Source: Pseudomonas chlororaphis subsp. chlororaphis (GTDB taxonomy: Bacteria; Pseudomonadota; Gammaproteobacteria; Pseudomonadales; Pseudomonadaceae). From it: DNA of 64,000 bases. Below, in pieces: positions 52,684 through 61,624 of the stretch (positions within the stretch are counted from its first letter, which is position 1; each line of letters starts with the position of its first letter). Made by a program: the position numbers and the translations under genes. The stretch is taken from positions 4,712,001-4,776,000 of the forward strand of contig NZ_CP027712.1 in assembly GCF_003945765.1 (NCBI RefSeq), in the 5' to 3' direction. The notes under the pieces are model-generated. The model was not told where the DNA came from. It saw only the letters and a program-made list of their open reading frames with translations, and ran no database searches.

Positions 52684-55229
52684 CTATTATTCCTTAGATA
52701 ATTAGCACGATGCCGCCCGCCTTCATACTGACTTATAGCAGGGGTATTTTCTATATATCTAATAAGCTCATCCACATCATCATTCATCCCTGCCTTCATT
52801 GGGTTTGGACCTTGAGTGAATCCTTGATAAACAAAATCCACCAGTATGTCTCTTACTATCTGCCGCAATCCTTCCCACTCTATACGCCCTGGCAATGTAG
52901 AGGTCCAACTATTGTAAACCACTATTGTTCTTGAAACGTAATCTGGATAAATCAAATCAAAAAGTTCCTTTTGCTGCTCAAGCGTGATCTCCCCGATATC
53001 TTGTTTATTCGCCGCCACAAAATCTCTTGCCAAGATCCCTTTTAACCCACGGGCTTTAGATATTTTCGTAGCTTGAGCAGATGGAACCCCCGAAGCAACC
53101 ATATGCTCATATATAGAGCTTTCACTTCGATCCCCCATATCATAGCCTCGCCCTAAAGTAACTCCTGACTCAGCATTACCTGGCCAATGTATTACCCTGC
53201 TGAAAAATTGCGACGTAGGGATATCATTACCTTCTGCATCATATGTGACCTTCCCCAAGCTTCCACTTGAGCTCTTCAGTTTGCAAAAGGCTCCCAGCAA
53301 ACCAACAGGGTGCATATGCCATACTTCGGCACTATCAATTATCCCAAGCTTTTCCCACCAACTCAGGCTATCAATCCGCGCCTTCTCGGCAACCCACTCC
53401 TTATGCGGAGCCGATTCGCTATGCCCTATCAACTCATCCAATGAGTCCCACTTCTCCGCCTTGTAGTCCCACTCACTCTCATATTTGACAACCATCTGCG
53501 AGATCGGCTGGGCGAACCAAGGCTTACTCAGGGCATTTCCTATCTCTTCCGGTGGAAGCTTGGTGTCGTGATTTCGATCAAGGATGGTGTAGAGAGATTG
53601 TTTTGTCGGACCTGCCCCGGCAGTCACGATATTTGGGTGGTAAGCCTTGCGTTCTTCATCCGTCATATTCTCTTGCGCATGCAGAAAATCCGCGTAGAGA
53701 TCGACATTGCTCCCAGTCTCTTCGATGAAGGTGAAACCTTCCCATTCAAAAGGCGAGTGGCGGTACAACGTGGTATTAGGCTCGGCAAACCAACCGTCGA
53801 TGCTCTCTCCTTGAGCATCGGCGAGTAGCCCTTCCAGGTGCCACCACTGCGTATAGGTAGTGACTCCATCCATCACCACCGGAGCTTTGATTTTTTTCTC
53901 TGCTGGCAGGGCTTCCAATACGCTCACAGGAATGAGCAGGCCATAACCGACCTCTTTGCTAGGATCGTTCGCTTTGGGGGGGTTGGTAGCATTCATACCC
54001 GGCACATGAGTAATCAGCGGGGTGTGTGGCAGGATTTTGACCAGTGTCTTTTCTGTTGCTGGCAGTCTGACGGCCTGCTCTTTGGTCTGGTCGATGAAAG
54101 CCTTGATGTCCTCACAGCTAAAGACTTCCAGGTGCAGTAAATTTTTCGGAGCTGCATCCGAGTAGTTCTGATACTTCCCCACATGCCCTATGAGCTCACC
54201 GGCTTTGATTTTATGAACCGGTGTCAACGGGACAATCACCCCAGGGGTTTTGGGTTCGCTTTTTACCTCAAGAGAGTCAAGCCAGACATACCCAGGCAAT
54301 GTTCCATCTGCACCCGGTGTTAACGCAGGGATGGATTCGCCGGTGACAATTTCCCGTAGCTTGCGATATTTGCCAGAAGCTTGTTCATTGCTGATTTTGA
54401 TTTGCGTGCCTGTAGGTAAAAAACCTATAGGTAGCCCTCTTGCCGTGGCACTGCGGATGTTCGCCCCGGTTTTCTGCTCTGGAGGGGTGTCCTTGGCCTG
54501 TTCTCCTACAAAATAAATATCTCCGGAAAGATGCTGCATTTCACCTTTGAACACCCAACCTGTATTCGCTGGCAGAGCTGCGACTTCAGGGGTCACGCTG
54601 ACGATTTCGAGCCACTTTTGTGTTGCTGGAGCAGGTTTAGTGTTCACCGTGGTGCCACGGGGTAGAACCGTCAATACCGAGGTCTGTCCTGAGTTGCCGC
54701 TACGAACTCGCAGCCCTAATGACTTGTCTGGCGCATTTGCTTTGACTTGATAAGTGTCTTTACCCCAAAAGGCAGGCCTCTTAAGCGTAGGGTTGGCCTT
54801 GTAGCCCTCCCAGTCCAGCAAATGCATGTACAGGCTGAAGAAGGTCAGACTTGGACCGGCTGCTGGTGGTGGGCTGCCCGCTGGAGCGGGAGGCGCAGGC
54901 AACTCAAGACGATGTTTTACCAACACGAAACCGGTTGAGAACACCGACGGCGTTGAACCGTAATTCGAGGTCGGGTACTTCTCATCAATTCGATAAGCGA
55001 CCACCTCGCCATCGGCGATGCAACGAACTTCGCTCTTGTCTGCGACTAATCCGGTGTCCTCATCGAAATGAACACCTCCGTGCCACAAGCCATTGGAACC
55101 AAGCGGGTAATACCCATCCTTGGCCTTGGCCAAAGCCTTGTAATACTGCATCGAATCTGTGACCTCTGACGCTCCAGCTTTCAGAGGGTATGCCCACTTT
55201 TCAACCTTGCTGCTTGTTGTCTCTGCCAT
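52680..55229 (-). CDS. Type VI effector with M23-like, SH3-like and pesticin-like lysozyme domains
   Basis: The 849-residue protein follows vgrG and should be a peptidoglycan-attacking effector. Residues 1-160 and 330-380 form an M23-like peptidase with His50, His54/Asp56, YMHL (His136) and HLEV (His366). Two SH3-like segments (LRVRSGNSGQTSVLTVLPRG near 173; ANIRSATARGLPIGFLPTG near 257) are inserted within it. An EF-hand-like loop is at 551-562. The C-terminus (about 676-849) resembles the pesticin/T4-lysozyme fold: NAESGVTLGRGYDMG with Glu687, Thr691 and Asp697 as likely active residues. The usual HxH of M23 reads L364-L-H366, so one catalytic His is missing and peptidase activity is doubtful. 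GC content is low compared with the core genes. Confidence 0.75.
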   Translation of the reverse strand: MAETTSSKVEKWAYPLKAGASEVTDSMQYYKALAKAKDGYYPLGSNGLWHGGVHFDEDTGLVADKSEVRCIADGEVVAYRIDEKYPTSNYGSTPSVFSTGFVLVKHRLELPAPPAPAGSPPPAAGPSLTFFSLYMHLLDWEGYKANPTLKRPAFWGKDTYQVKANAPDKSLGLRVRSGNSGQTSVLTVLPRGTTVNTKPAPATQKWLEIVSVTPEVAALPANTGWVFKGEMQHLSGDIYFVGEQAKDTPPEQKTGANIRSATARGLPIGFLPTGTQIKISNEQASGKYRKLREIVTGESIPALTPGADGTLPGYVWLDSLEVKSEPKTPGVIVPLTPVHKIKAGELIGHVGKYQNYSDAAPKNLLHLEVFSCEDIKAFIDQTKEQAVRLPATEKTLVKILPHTPLITHVPGMNATNPPKANDPSKEVGYGLLIPVSVLEALPAEKKIKAPVVMDGVTTYTQWWHLEGLLADAQGESIDGWFAEPNTTLYRHSPFEWEGFTFIEETGSNVDLYADFLHAQENMTDEERKAYHPNIVTAGAGPTKQSLYTILDRNHDTKLPPEEIGNALSKPWFAQPISQMVVKYESEWDYKAEKWDSLDELIGHSESAPHKEWVAEKARIDSLSWWEKLGIIDSAEVWHMHPVGLLGAFCKLKSSSGSLGKVTYDAEGNDIPTSQFFSRVIHWPGNAESGVTLGRGYDMGDRSESSIYEHMVASGVPSAQATKISKARGLKGILARDFVAANKQDIGEITLEQQKELFDLIYPDYVSRTIVVYNSWTSTLPGRIEWEGLRQIVRDILVDFVYQGFTQGPNPMKAGMNDDVDELIRYIENTPAISQYEGGRHRANYLRNNR

Positions 55230-55283
55230 AACTACTTACCTGAAATCCTGATCCTTGGTGACTGGAAGCTCTGATGGTGTCGG

Positions 55284-57341
55284 TTAGCCGGAGAAATTGA
55301 GCATCCGCTTCGGCCTACGCTTGATCTGTTCTTCCGGTGCATTCAACAGTGCTCCATCCATCAAACTCCCCGCCTTATCCTTATCCGCCGCCCCCGGCAA
55401 CGTCGGCGGCTTGATCCCAATCCCGGTCCCACTCCCCGGCGCTCCCCCGGCATTGATCTTCACCACCGGCCCTACCACCGTGACGCCACCGGCATAGAGC
55501 TTGATAAAGCTCCCCCCGGCCTTGATCGTCAGTTCGCTGCCGGCCTCGATCACCATCTTGGCGCCGGCCTTGAGGTGGATTTCCTGGCCGGCTTTGGTCA
55601 GTTGTGCAGTGCCGAGTTTGATGTGCTGGTTTTCGCCCACGGTCAGGTGGTCGTCGACCTTGGTTTCGGTCTTGCGGTCGGCGTGGGTGATCCGATGTTC
55701 TTCGGCCTTGAGTTCGGTGTAGGTGTTCTTTTCCACCGTGTCGTGGCGTTCGTGGCCGATGCGGATTTTCTGGTCGTGCTCGATGTTTTCATCCCAGTCG
55801 CGCTGGGCATGGATGAAGATCTGTTCGGCGCCTTTTTTGTCTTCGATGCGCAGTTCGTTGTAGCCGGCGCCACCCGGCGAGCTCATGGACTTGAATACCG
55901 TGCGGGTCTTGTTCGCCGGCAGGGCGTAAGGCACCGGGTGTTCCTTGTGGTACAGGCAGCCAGTGATCAGCGGCTGGTCGGGGTCGCCTTCGAGGAAGGT
56001 CACCAGCACTTCCATGCCGATGCGCGGGATGACCAGGGCGCCGTAGCGGTCGCCGGCCCAGCTGGAGGACACCCGCAGCCAGCAGCTGGTCTTGTCGTCG
56101 GCTTTGCCTTCGCGGTCCCAGTGGAACTGCACCTTCACCCGGCCGTACTGGTCGCAGTGGATTTCTTCGCCCTTGGGCCCGGTGACCACCGCGGTCTGGC
56201 TGCCGAGGACGCGGGGTTTCGGGTGGTTCAGGGCCGGGCGGTAGAACACCTGCCAGGGCGTGGCGAGGAAGCGGTTGCGGTAGCCCTGGTGGAAGTCGTC
56301 CTTGTTGTCGGTGGTGTCGCTGGTCACCGACTCTTCCAGCACCTGCGGCTGCTTGCCTTCGTGGACGATATGGGTCAGCAGCCAGAGGTCGTTCCACTCA
56401 CTGCGCGGGTGCTCGGACAGTTCCAGGAAGTGGCCGCTGACCAGTCGCGTCTGGTCGCCCCAGCCTTCGGCCTGCTGGTAGTCGGCGCGGTGGCGTTCGA
56501 GGGCGCGCTGGCTGAGGAACTTGCCGCGCGCGCGGTCGGTGAAGCGGCCCGGGTAGTCGTAGTCTTCCAGGTCCGGTTCTTCACTGTCGGTCTCGGGTTT
56601 ATAGGCGGCCTCCAGTTGCAGGCGCGGCTTCTCGAAGTCGTAATCGCGTCGAGTAGTACGGCGGGTGCGGGTCTCCAGGCGCAGGTTGAAACCCTTGATC
56701 ACCGGCTCGTCGGCGACCATGCCGCTGCCCTGGATATAGGCGGTGGGCTGGCCGAGCTTGGGAAATACCGTCTGGTCGTCGCCGAACACCAGCAAGTGGC
56801 CCTGCGGGCTGTGCTGGAAGTGGTAATGCAGACCTTCCTCTTCGCACAGGCGCTGGATGAAGTGCAGGTCGGTCTCGTCGTACTGCACGCAGTAGTCGCG
56901 CTCCGGGCACGGGGTGCCGAGCTGGAACCGGTAGGCGTTGCCCTGGATGCCGTGCTCTTCGAGGATCAACGCGATGATCTTCGGCGCCGACAGCTGCTGA
57001 TAGATGCGCTGGTTGGTGCGGTGCTCGAGATAAGCCAGCTGCGGCACCAGCGACACCTTGTAGCGGGTCAGGCGCTTGCCGGCATCGCCCTGGGCCACGC
57101 GGTAGATCTGCCCGTGGATACCCGAGCCCCCGCCGTTAAGAGCAGCCGGATCAAAGGCGAGAAAAGCCTGCTTGTGCAGCAGGGTTTCCAGGTCCAGGTC
57201 GGGGTTCTCGCTGACCAGCTCCAGATCGAAACGGAACGGCTGGCTGATGCCTTCGATCCCCTTGAAAGACAGCACCTGCAAGTCGCTCTGGAAGCCTTCA
57301 ATGCTCAGGCTGAAGTGAGTTTCGTTGGCGTTGTTGAACAT
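55284..57341 (-). CDS. vgrG: VgrG spike protein of a type VI secretion system
   Basis: The 685-residue protein has the gp27-like N-terminal half (THFSLSIEGFQSDLQVLSFKG, SENPDLDLETLLHKQAFLAF), the gp5 OB-fold (CDQYGRVKVQFHWDREGK), the VGxGHER-like loop (IRIGHERHDTVEKNTYTE) and a DUF2345-like beta-helix tail. About 45 extra residues follow the needle (KPPTLPGAADKDKAG...), perhaps for effector docking. The start at 57341 (MFNNANETHFSL) is the family norm; an upstream extension to 57467 is not supported. Its cargo gene follows 54 bp downstream. No other T6SS apparatus genes are here, so it is an orphan vgrG island. Confidence 0.92.
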   Translation of the reverse strand: MFNNANETHFSLSIEGFQSDLQVLSFKGIEGISQPFRFDLELVSENPDLDLETLLHKQAFLAFDPAALNGGGSGIHGQIYRVAQGDAGKRLTRYKVSLVPQLAYLEHRTNQRIYQQLSAPKIIALILEEHGIQGNAYRFQLGTPCPERDYCVQYDETDLHFIQRLCEEEGLHYHFQHSPQGHLLVFGDDQTVFPKLGQPTAYIQGSGMVADEPVIKGFNLRLETRTRRTTRRDYDFEKPRLQLEAAYKPETDSEEPDLEDYDYPGRFTDRARGKFLSQRALERHRADYQQAEGWGDQTRLVSGHFLELSEHPRSEWNDLWLLTHIVHEGKQPQVLEESVTSDTTDNKDDFHQGYRNRFLATPWQVFYRPALNHPKPRVLGSQTAVVTGPKGEEIHCDQYGRVKVQFHWDREGKADDKTSCWLRVSSSWAGDRYGALVIPRIGMEVLVTFLEGDPDQPLITGCLYHKEHPVPYALPANKTRTVFKSMSSPGGAGYNELRIEDKKGAEQIFIHAQRDWDENIEHDQKIRIGHERHDTVEKNTYTELKAEEHRITHADRKTETKVDDHLTVGENQHIKLGTAQLTKAGQEIHLKAGAKMVIEAGSELTIKAGGSFIKLYAGGVTVVGPVVKINAGGAPGSGTGIGIKPPTLPGAADKDKAGSLMDGALLNAPEEQIKRRPKRMLNFSG

Positions 57342-57661
57342 TCCTTTGTTCCTTTTGACTGCGACATAGCGCGAGCTTTTGTGCGCCGACTTAATGTCAG
57401 CGCAACTCGTTTTTGGCCTGGTTACATCCAGATGCGACCAAGCTAAACAGCCGAGCCAGGCTAGCAAGTCACCCAGGGCATTAATCTAGGAAACGTCCTA
57501 AACCCCTTGGAAAGAATTGGAAGAAGACGTCAGTTTTTTCAGCGAATGACTGGCCTTGCTGGATGTTGCCCAGGGCAAGGTGATGCAAGGGTCGGAGGCG
57601 GTTCGTCTGTAAGCGTTTGAGGCCTCTTTCAACATCCTCTGCGACAGCCTGTTGCAGGTAT

Positions 57662-57697
57662 TAAAAAGCCCCTGGATCTCTGGATTCAGGGGCTTTG
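57662..57697 (-). terminator. Rho-independent terminator of the MHS/hydrolase/deacetylase operon
   Basis: Read on the minus strand, AAAGCCCCTG and CAGGGGCTTTTT flank a 12-base loop and end in a T-run, about 150 bp after the deacetylase stop. Confidence 0.82.
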
Positions 57698-57745
57698 GCA
57701 TGAGGGGCAGGCAGAAGCAGCGCGTTATCGTTGACGTTTAACACG

Positions 57746-57830
57746 GGCAAACCTCGCTCCCACAGAAGCGCGGCGATCACCCTTCTGTAGGAACGGCCGG
57801 TCGACGCTTGATTGCCCGCGATGCGATCTG
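57746..57830. repeat. REP-like pair, CGGTCGACGCT subtype
   Basis: The right unit (57786 onward, TGTAGGAACGGCCGGTCGAC) resembles the unit at 7462. The left arm (CGGGCAAACCTCGCTCCCAC) is a standard REP arm. Confidence 0.65.
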
Positions 57831-57843
57831 ACAGACATCGTGC

Positions 57844-58869
57844 TCAGAGCTGCCAGGCCCCCGCCTCGGCAAAAAACGCCCGTGCGTTGTCTTCCAGGCT
57901 TTCCAGATGGTAGCCGCCTTCTTGCACGATCAGGCACGGCAGGCCGAGGCTGCGGATGCGTTCGCCGAGGCGGGCGAAACCTGCGCGGGTTACTGCCACT
58001 TTGCTTTGCGGGTCGAGTTCGTAGATGTCGAAGCCCAGGGACAGCACCAGCACTTGCGCGTCGAAGCTTTTCACCGCCGCCAGGGCGGTTTCCAGCTGGG
58101 CGAGGAATTCGGCTTCGCTGGCGCCGTGGGCCATTGGCAGGTTGAGGTTGTAGCCCTGCCCCGCACCGCTGCCGCGCTCGTCGGCGAAACCGGCGACGCC
58201 CGGGTAGAAGTTGGTCGGGTCGCCGTGCACCGAGACGTACAGCACGTCGTCGCGTTCGTAGAAGATTTCCTGGATGCCCTGGCCGTGGTGCATGTCGGTG
58301 TCCAGCACCGCGACCCGGGCGAATTTTTCGCGCAGTACCTGGGCGGCGATCGCTGCGTTGTTCAGGTAGCAGAAACCGCCGGCGGCTTCGGCCCGGGCGT
58401 GATGGCCCGGCGGGCGGCACAGGGCGTAGGCCGCCGGTTCGCCGTCGAGCAAGGCGCGGGCGCCGGCAATCGCGCTTTGCGCCGACCAGTAGGCCGAACG
58501 CCAAGTCAGTTCGCCCACCGGGCAGCTGCCATCGGCCAGGTAACGCGCGGCCTGGGCGAGGATGCCGTGCAGGGCGTTGGGCTCGCGGACGAAGATGTTC
58601 GACATCACCTCGTCGCCCCAGTCCTCGGGAATCTCCTTCCAGCGCTGGTGGGCTTCCTTGAGGAATTGCAGGTACGCCGCGCCGTGCACCGCCAGCAGCG
58701 GTTGCAGGCCGGCGTCCTCTGGTTGTTGCACGTCAAAACCCAGGGAGTGCGCGGCCTGGACCAGGCGCTGGGCGCGCTCGGGCACTTCTTGCGGGGTGCG
58801 CATCTGGCCGCGGGAGTAATAGCTGCGCGGATGGTGCAGCAGCTGTTCGGGGTGGAAAAAACTGCGCAT
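57844..58869 (-). CDS. Histone-deacetylase-like amidohydrolase (acetylpolyamine type)
   Basis: The 341-residue class II HDAC-fold zinc enzyme has RPPGHHARAEAAGGFCYLNN (His pair near 155), LDTDMHHGQG (zinc Asp/His near 193) and a late LSLGFDIYELDP with its zinc Asp. Bacterial members remove acetyl groups from polyamines or other acylated amines. ATG 58869 has a strong AGGAG site that overlaps the end of the upstream hydrolase, giving a 10-bp spacing. It is third in an operon with a transporter and an amidase-type hydrolase, so it probably acts on an imported amide. Confidence 0.85.
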   Translation of the reverse strand: MRSFFHPEQLLHHPRSYYSRGQMRTPQEVPERAQRLVQAAHSLGFDVQQPEDAGLQPLLAVHGAAYLQFLKEAHQRWKEIPEDWGDEVMSNIFVREPNALHGILAQAARYLADGSCPVGELTWRSAYWSAQSAIAGARALLDGEPAAYALCRPPGHHARAEAAGGFCYLNNAAIAAQVLREKFARVAVLDTDMHHGQGIQEIFYERDDVLYVSVHGDPTNFYPGVAGFADERGSGAGQGYNLNLPMAHGASEAEFLAQLETALAAVKSFDAQVLVLSLGFDIYELDPQSKVAVTRAGFARLGERIRSLGLPCLIVQEGGYHLESLEDNARAFFAEAGAWQL

Positions 58870-58879
58870 GACCTTCTCC

Positions 58880-60109
58880 TTATTCGACTTGGCCGGCGCG
58901 GGCCAGCACAGCGTTGAGCAATACGTCGGTACCCTGGCGCACGTCCTCGGGCAATACGTCTTCGGCTTCGTTGTGGCTCAGGCCGCCAACGCACGGGATG
59001 AAGACCATGGCCGTGGGGCAGAACCGCGCCAGGTGAATTGCGTCATGGCCGGCGCCGCTGACGATTGATTGCTGAGCGTAGCCCAGGCCGTCCACCGCCT
59101 GTTGCACGGCCGCCACGCAGTCGGCATCGAAGGGCGTGGCCGGGCTGATCCAGTGCGGGCTGATGGTCACCTTCAGCTGGCGTTGTCCGGCGATGGCAGC
59201 AAGCCGCGCGCGTACTTCCTGCTCCATGGCGGCGATGGCGCTGTCGCGGTGGTGCCGCAGATCGACGGTGAACTGCAACAGGCCGGGAATGGTGTTGCGC
59301 GAAGACTTGGCGATGCTCAGCTCGCCGACGGTGGTCAGGCCCTCGGGGGCAAAATCCGTGGCCAGGGTTTCGATCGCCAGGATCATCTGCGCGGCGCCGT
59401 AGAGCGCATCCTTGCGCAGCGGCATCGGTGTGGTGCCGGCGTGGGCCGCCATACCTTCGACCTGCACATCGAGCCAGCGGATCGCCTGGCCGCCGCTGAC
59501 CACGCCGATGCTCTTGGCGTTGTCTTCAAGGATCGGCCCCTGTTCGATATGCGCCTCGAAGTAGGCATCCACCGCCCCGCCCAGTGGCCGCGTACCGGCG
59601 TAGCCGGTGGCCTGCAGGGCCTCGGCGACGCTGATGCCGTCGGCGTCGCGCACCGCCAGGGCGCTCTCCAGGTCCATGATCCCGGTGAACACCGCCGAGC
59701 CGAACATGGCCGGGGTGAAACGCGCGCCCTCCTCGTTGGTCCACACCGCCACCTCCAGCGGCTTGCGGGTCTGGATCCGCAGATCGTTGAGGCGGCGCAC
59801 CACCTCCAGGCCGGCGAGCACGCCGTACACACCATCGAAGCGCCCGCCTTCGGGCTGGGTGTCGAGGTGGCTGCCCATCATCACCGGGGCGGCGTCGGGG
59901 TCGCTGCCCGGACGACGAGCAAACAGGTTGCCAATGGGGTCGACGCTCAGGCTCATGCCAGCCTCCAGGCACCAGCGGGCGAACAGTTCGCGCCCGGCCT
60001 GGTCGTCCTCGCTCAGGGCCAGACGGCAGCTGCCGCCACGGGCGGTCGCACCGATTTCGGCCATGGCCATCAGGCTCGCCCACAGGCGTTCACCGTTGAT
60101 CTTCAACAT
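58880..60109 (-). CDS. M20-family amidase (N-carbamoyl amino acid / allantoate amidohydrolase type)
   Basis: The 409-residue dizinc hydrolase shows MGSHLDTQPEGGRFDGVYGVLAGLE near 80-105 (metal His/Asp), WTNEEGARFTPAMFGS near 125 (metal Glu) and the late GAGHDAIHLARFCPTAMVFIPC. It resembles HyuC/UaaB and allantoate amidohydrolases, which split ureido or amide bonds to free ammonia. ATG 60109 is chosen; an extension to 60169 overlaps the spacer after the transporter. The neighbours suggest catabolism of one imported N-acyl or ureido compound. Confidence 0.85.
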   Translation of the reverse strand: MLKINGERLWASLMAMAEIGATARGGSCRLALSEDDQAGRELFARWCLEAGMSLSVDPIGNLFARRPGSDPDAAPVMMGSHLDTQPEGGRFDGVYGVLAGLEVVRRLNDLRIQTRKPLEVAVWTNEEGARFTPAMFGSAVFTGIMDLESALAVRDADGISVAEALQATGYAGTRPLGGAVDAYFEAHIEQGPILEDNAKSIGVVSGGQAIRWLDVQVEGMAAHAGTTPMPLRKDALYGAAQMILAIETLATDFAPEGLTTVGELSIAKSSRNTIPGLLQFTVDLRHHRDSAIAAMEQEVRARLAAIAGQRQLKVTISPHWISPATPFDADCVAAVQQAVDGLGYAQQSIVSGAGHDAIHLARFCPTAMVFIPCVGGLSHNEAEDVLPEDVRQGTDVLLNAVLARAGQVE

Positions 60110-60137
60110 GCTTCGGTTCTCCGGATTCGATAAACAC

Positions 60138-61442
60138 TCAAGCCATTTCCAGGCGGTGGACGGCTGCATGGCGACGGGCCAGGGCCAGCACGCAGAGCAG
60201 CGAAATGGTCGCGATCAGGCTGTAGAACAGCGCCATCGGCCACCACTGGCCGGCGAATTGATGGGCCAGCCAGGTGCCGATCAGCGGCGTCAGGCCACCG
60301 GCCACGGCGCCGCAGATCTGATAGGCCAGGGAGATCGCGGTGTAGCGCACGCGGGTCTCGAACATGCCGCTGACGTAGCCGGCGATCACCGCATAGAAAG
60401 ACGCCATGCACACCACCGCCAGGGCGATGCCGAGGATGATCAGTGGCGCCTGGCCGCTGCTCACCAGCACGAACATCGGGTAGGGCGAGGCCATGGCCAG
60501 CAACGACACCAGGCACAGGAAGCGCGTGGCGCCGATCTTCTCGGCGGTCCAGGCCGCCAGGGGCTGGATGCAGAACTGGATGATCGCCACCACGAACAGG
60601 CATTCCAGGATCAGCGAGCGCGGCAACCCCAGTTGCTGGGTGCTGTAGGCGATCATGAAGGTGTTGGTGAAATACACCCCGGCGATGCCTAAGGTGTTGG
60701 CGCCGATGCACAGCAGCAGCGGGCGCCAGGCGCTGTGCAGCACCTCCATCACTGGCGCCTGTTCCTTGCGCAGACTCTTGTGCGCCTGCTCGCGGCTGGC
60801 GAGGAATTCCGGCGACTCATTGACCCCCAGGCGAATCGCCAGGCCCACCACCAGCAACAGCGCGCTGGCGAGGAACGGCAGGCGCCAGCCCCAGCTCATC
60901 AGGTCTTCTTCGGGCAGGCGGGTGACCGCGCTGAAGGCCAGCAGTGACAGGATCAACCCCGCCGGGCTGCCCAACTGCGCAAAGGAAGCGAAGAAGGTGC
61001 GCCGGCCCTTGGGCGCATGCTCGCCGGCCATCAACACCGCCCCGCCCCACTCGCCACCGACGGCGATGCCCTGGACGATGCGCAGCAGGATCAGCAGCAC
61101 CGGCGCCGCCGCGCCGATCTGTGCATAAGTCGGCAGCAGGCCGATGCACACCGTGACCACGCCCATCATCAGCAGGGTGATCACCAGGGATTTTTTGCGC
61201 CCGATGCGATCGCCGATATGGCCGAACACGATGCCGCCCAATGGCCGGGCGAAGAAGCCCACGGCGAAGGTGCCGAAGGCCGCCATGGTGCTGAACAGTT
61301 TGTCGTCGGAGGGGAAAAACAAGGCGCCGAACACCAGCGCCGCGGCGGTGGCGTAAATGTAGAAGTCGTACCACTCGATCATGGTGCCGATAAAGGCGGC
61401 GGCCGCCGCACGGCGCGGCTGGGGCGAAGCTGAAGGCTTCAT
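60138..61442 (-). CDS. MHS-type metabolite:proton symporter (MFS)
   Basis: The 434-residue protein has 12 membrane helices and the MHS signatures GTMIEWYDFYIYATAAALVF in helix 1 and GHIGDRIGRKKSLV after helix 2. The family imports organic acids or betaine-like solutes. It is first in an operon with an amidase and a deacetylase (28-bp and 10-bp gaps) and divergent from a LysR regulator. Confidence 0.9.
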   Translation of the reverse strand: MKPSASPQPRRAAAAAFIGTMIEWYDFYIYATAAALVFGALFFPSDDKLFSTMAAFGTFAVGFFARPLGGIVFGHIGDRIGRKKSLVITLLMMGVVTVCIGLLPTYAQIGAAAPVLLILLRIVQGIAVGGEWGGAVLMAGEHAPKGRRTFFASFAQLGSPAGLILSLLAFSAVTRLPEEDLMSWGWRLPFLASALLLVVGLAIRLGVNESPEFLASREQAHKSLRKEQAPVMEVLHSAWRPLLLCIGANTLGIAGVYFTNTFMIAYSTQQLGLPRSLILECLFVVAIIQFCIQPLAAWTAEKIGATRFLCLVSLLAMASPYPMFVLVSSGQAPLIILGIALAVVCMASFYAVIAGYVSGMFETRVRYTAISLAYQICGAVAGGLTPLIGTWLAHQFAGQWWPMALFYSLIATISLLCVLALARRHAAVHRLEMA

Positions 61443-61540
61443 GGATCGTGCTCCTTTGATTATTTTTCTGGCAGGAGAGAACGGGAATGCAGAGGCGCTC
61501 TGGCGGCGCCTGTCTGGGAGGGATTTATCGTCGCGAGACT

Positions 61541-61576
61541 ATAATTAGTCAATTTTCTATTTATTATGCTAATTAT
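61541..61576. promoter_or_regulatory. AT-rich inverted repeat between the MHS operon and lysR
   Basis: ATAATTAG (61541-61548) and CTAATTAT (61569-61576) are perfect 8-bp inverted arms 20 bp apart. A LysR dimer pair could bind here and control the divergent operon. Confidence 0.5.
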
Positions 61577-61624
61577 TACCGCTGCTTATTATCAGCCCTG
61601 TCCTTCGACCCAGAGCCCCGCGCC

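Larger units (their letters stand above)
57342..57843. other. 502-bp intergenic region upstream of vgrG
   Basis: It contains the terminator of the deacetylase operon (57662-57697) and a REP-like pair (57746-57830). A 67-codon minus-strand ORF at 57498-57701 runs through the terminator and is not a gene. Confidence 0.6.

Noticed and set aside
55575..57446. 623-codon plus-strand frame opposite vgrG
   Set aside because: It is the shadow of a clear VgrG gene, with no ribosome site and no recognisable domain.
57498..57701. 67-codon minus-strand ORF upstream of vgrG
   Set aside because: It runs through a Rho-independent terminator and has no ribosome site.
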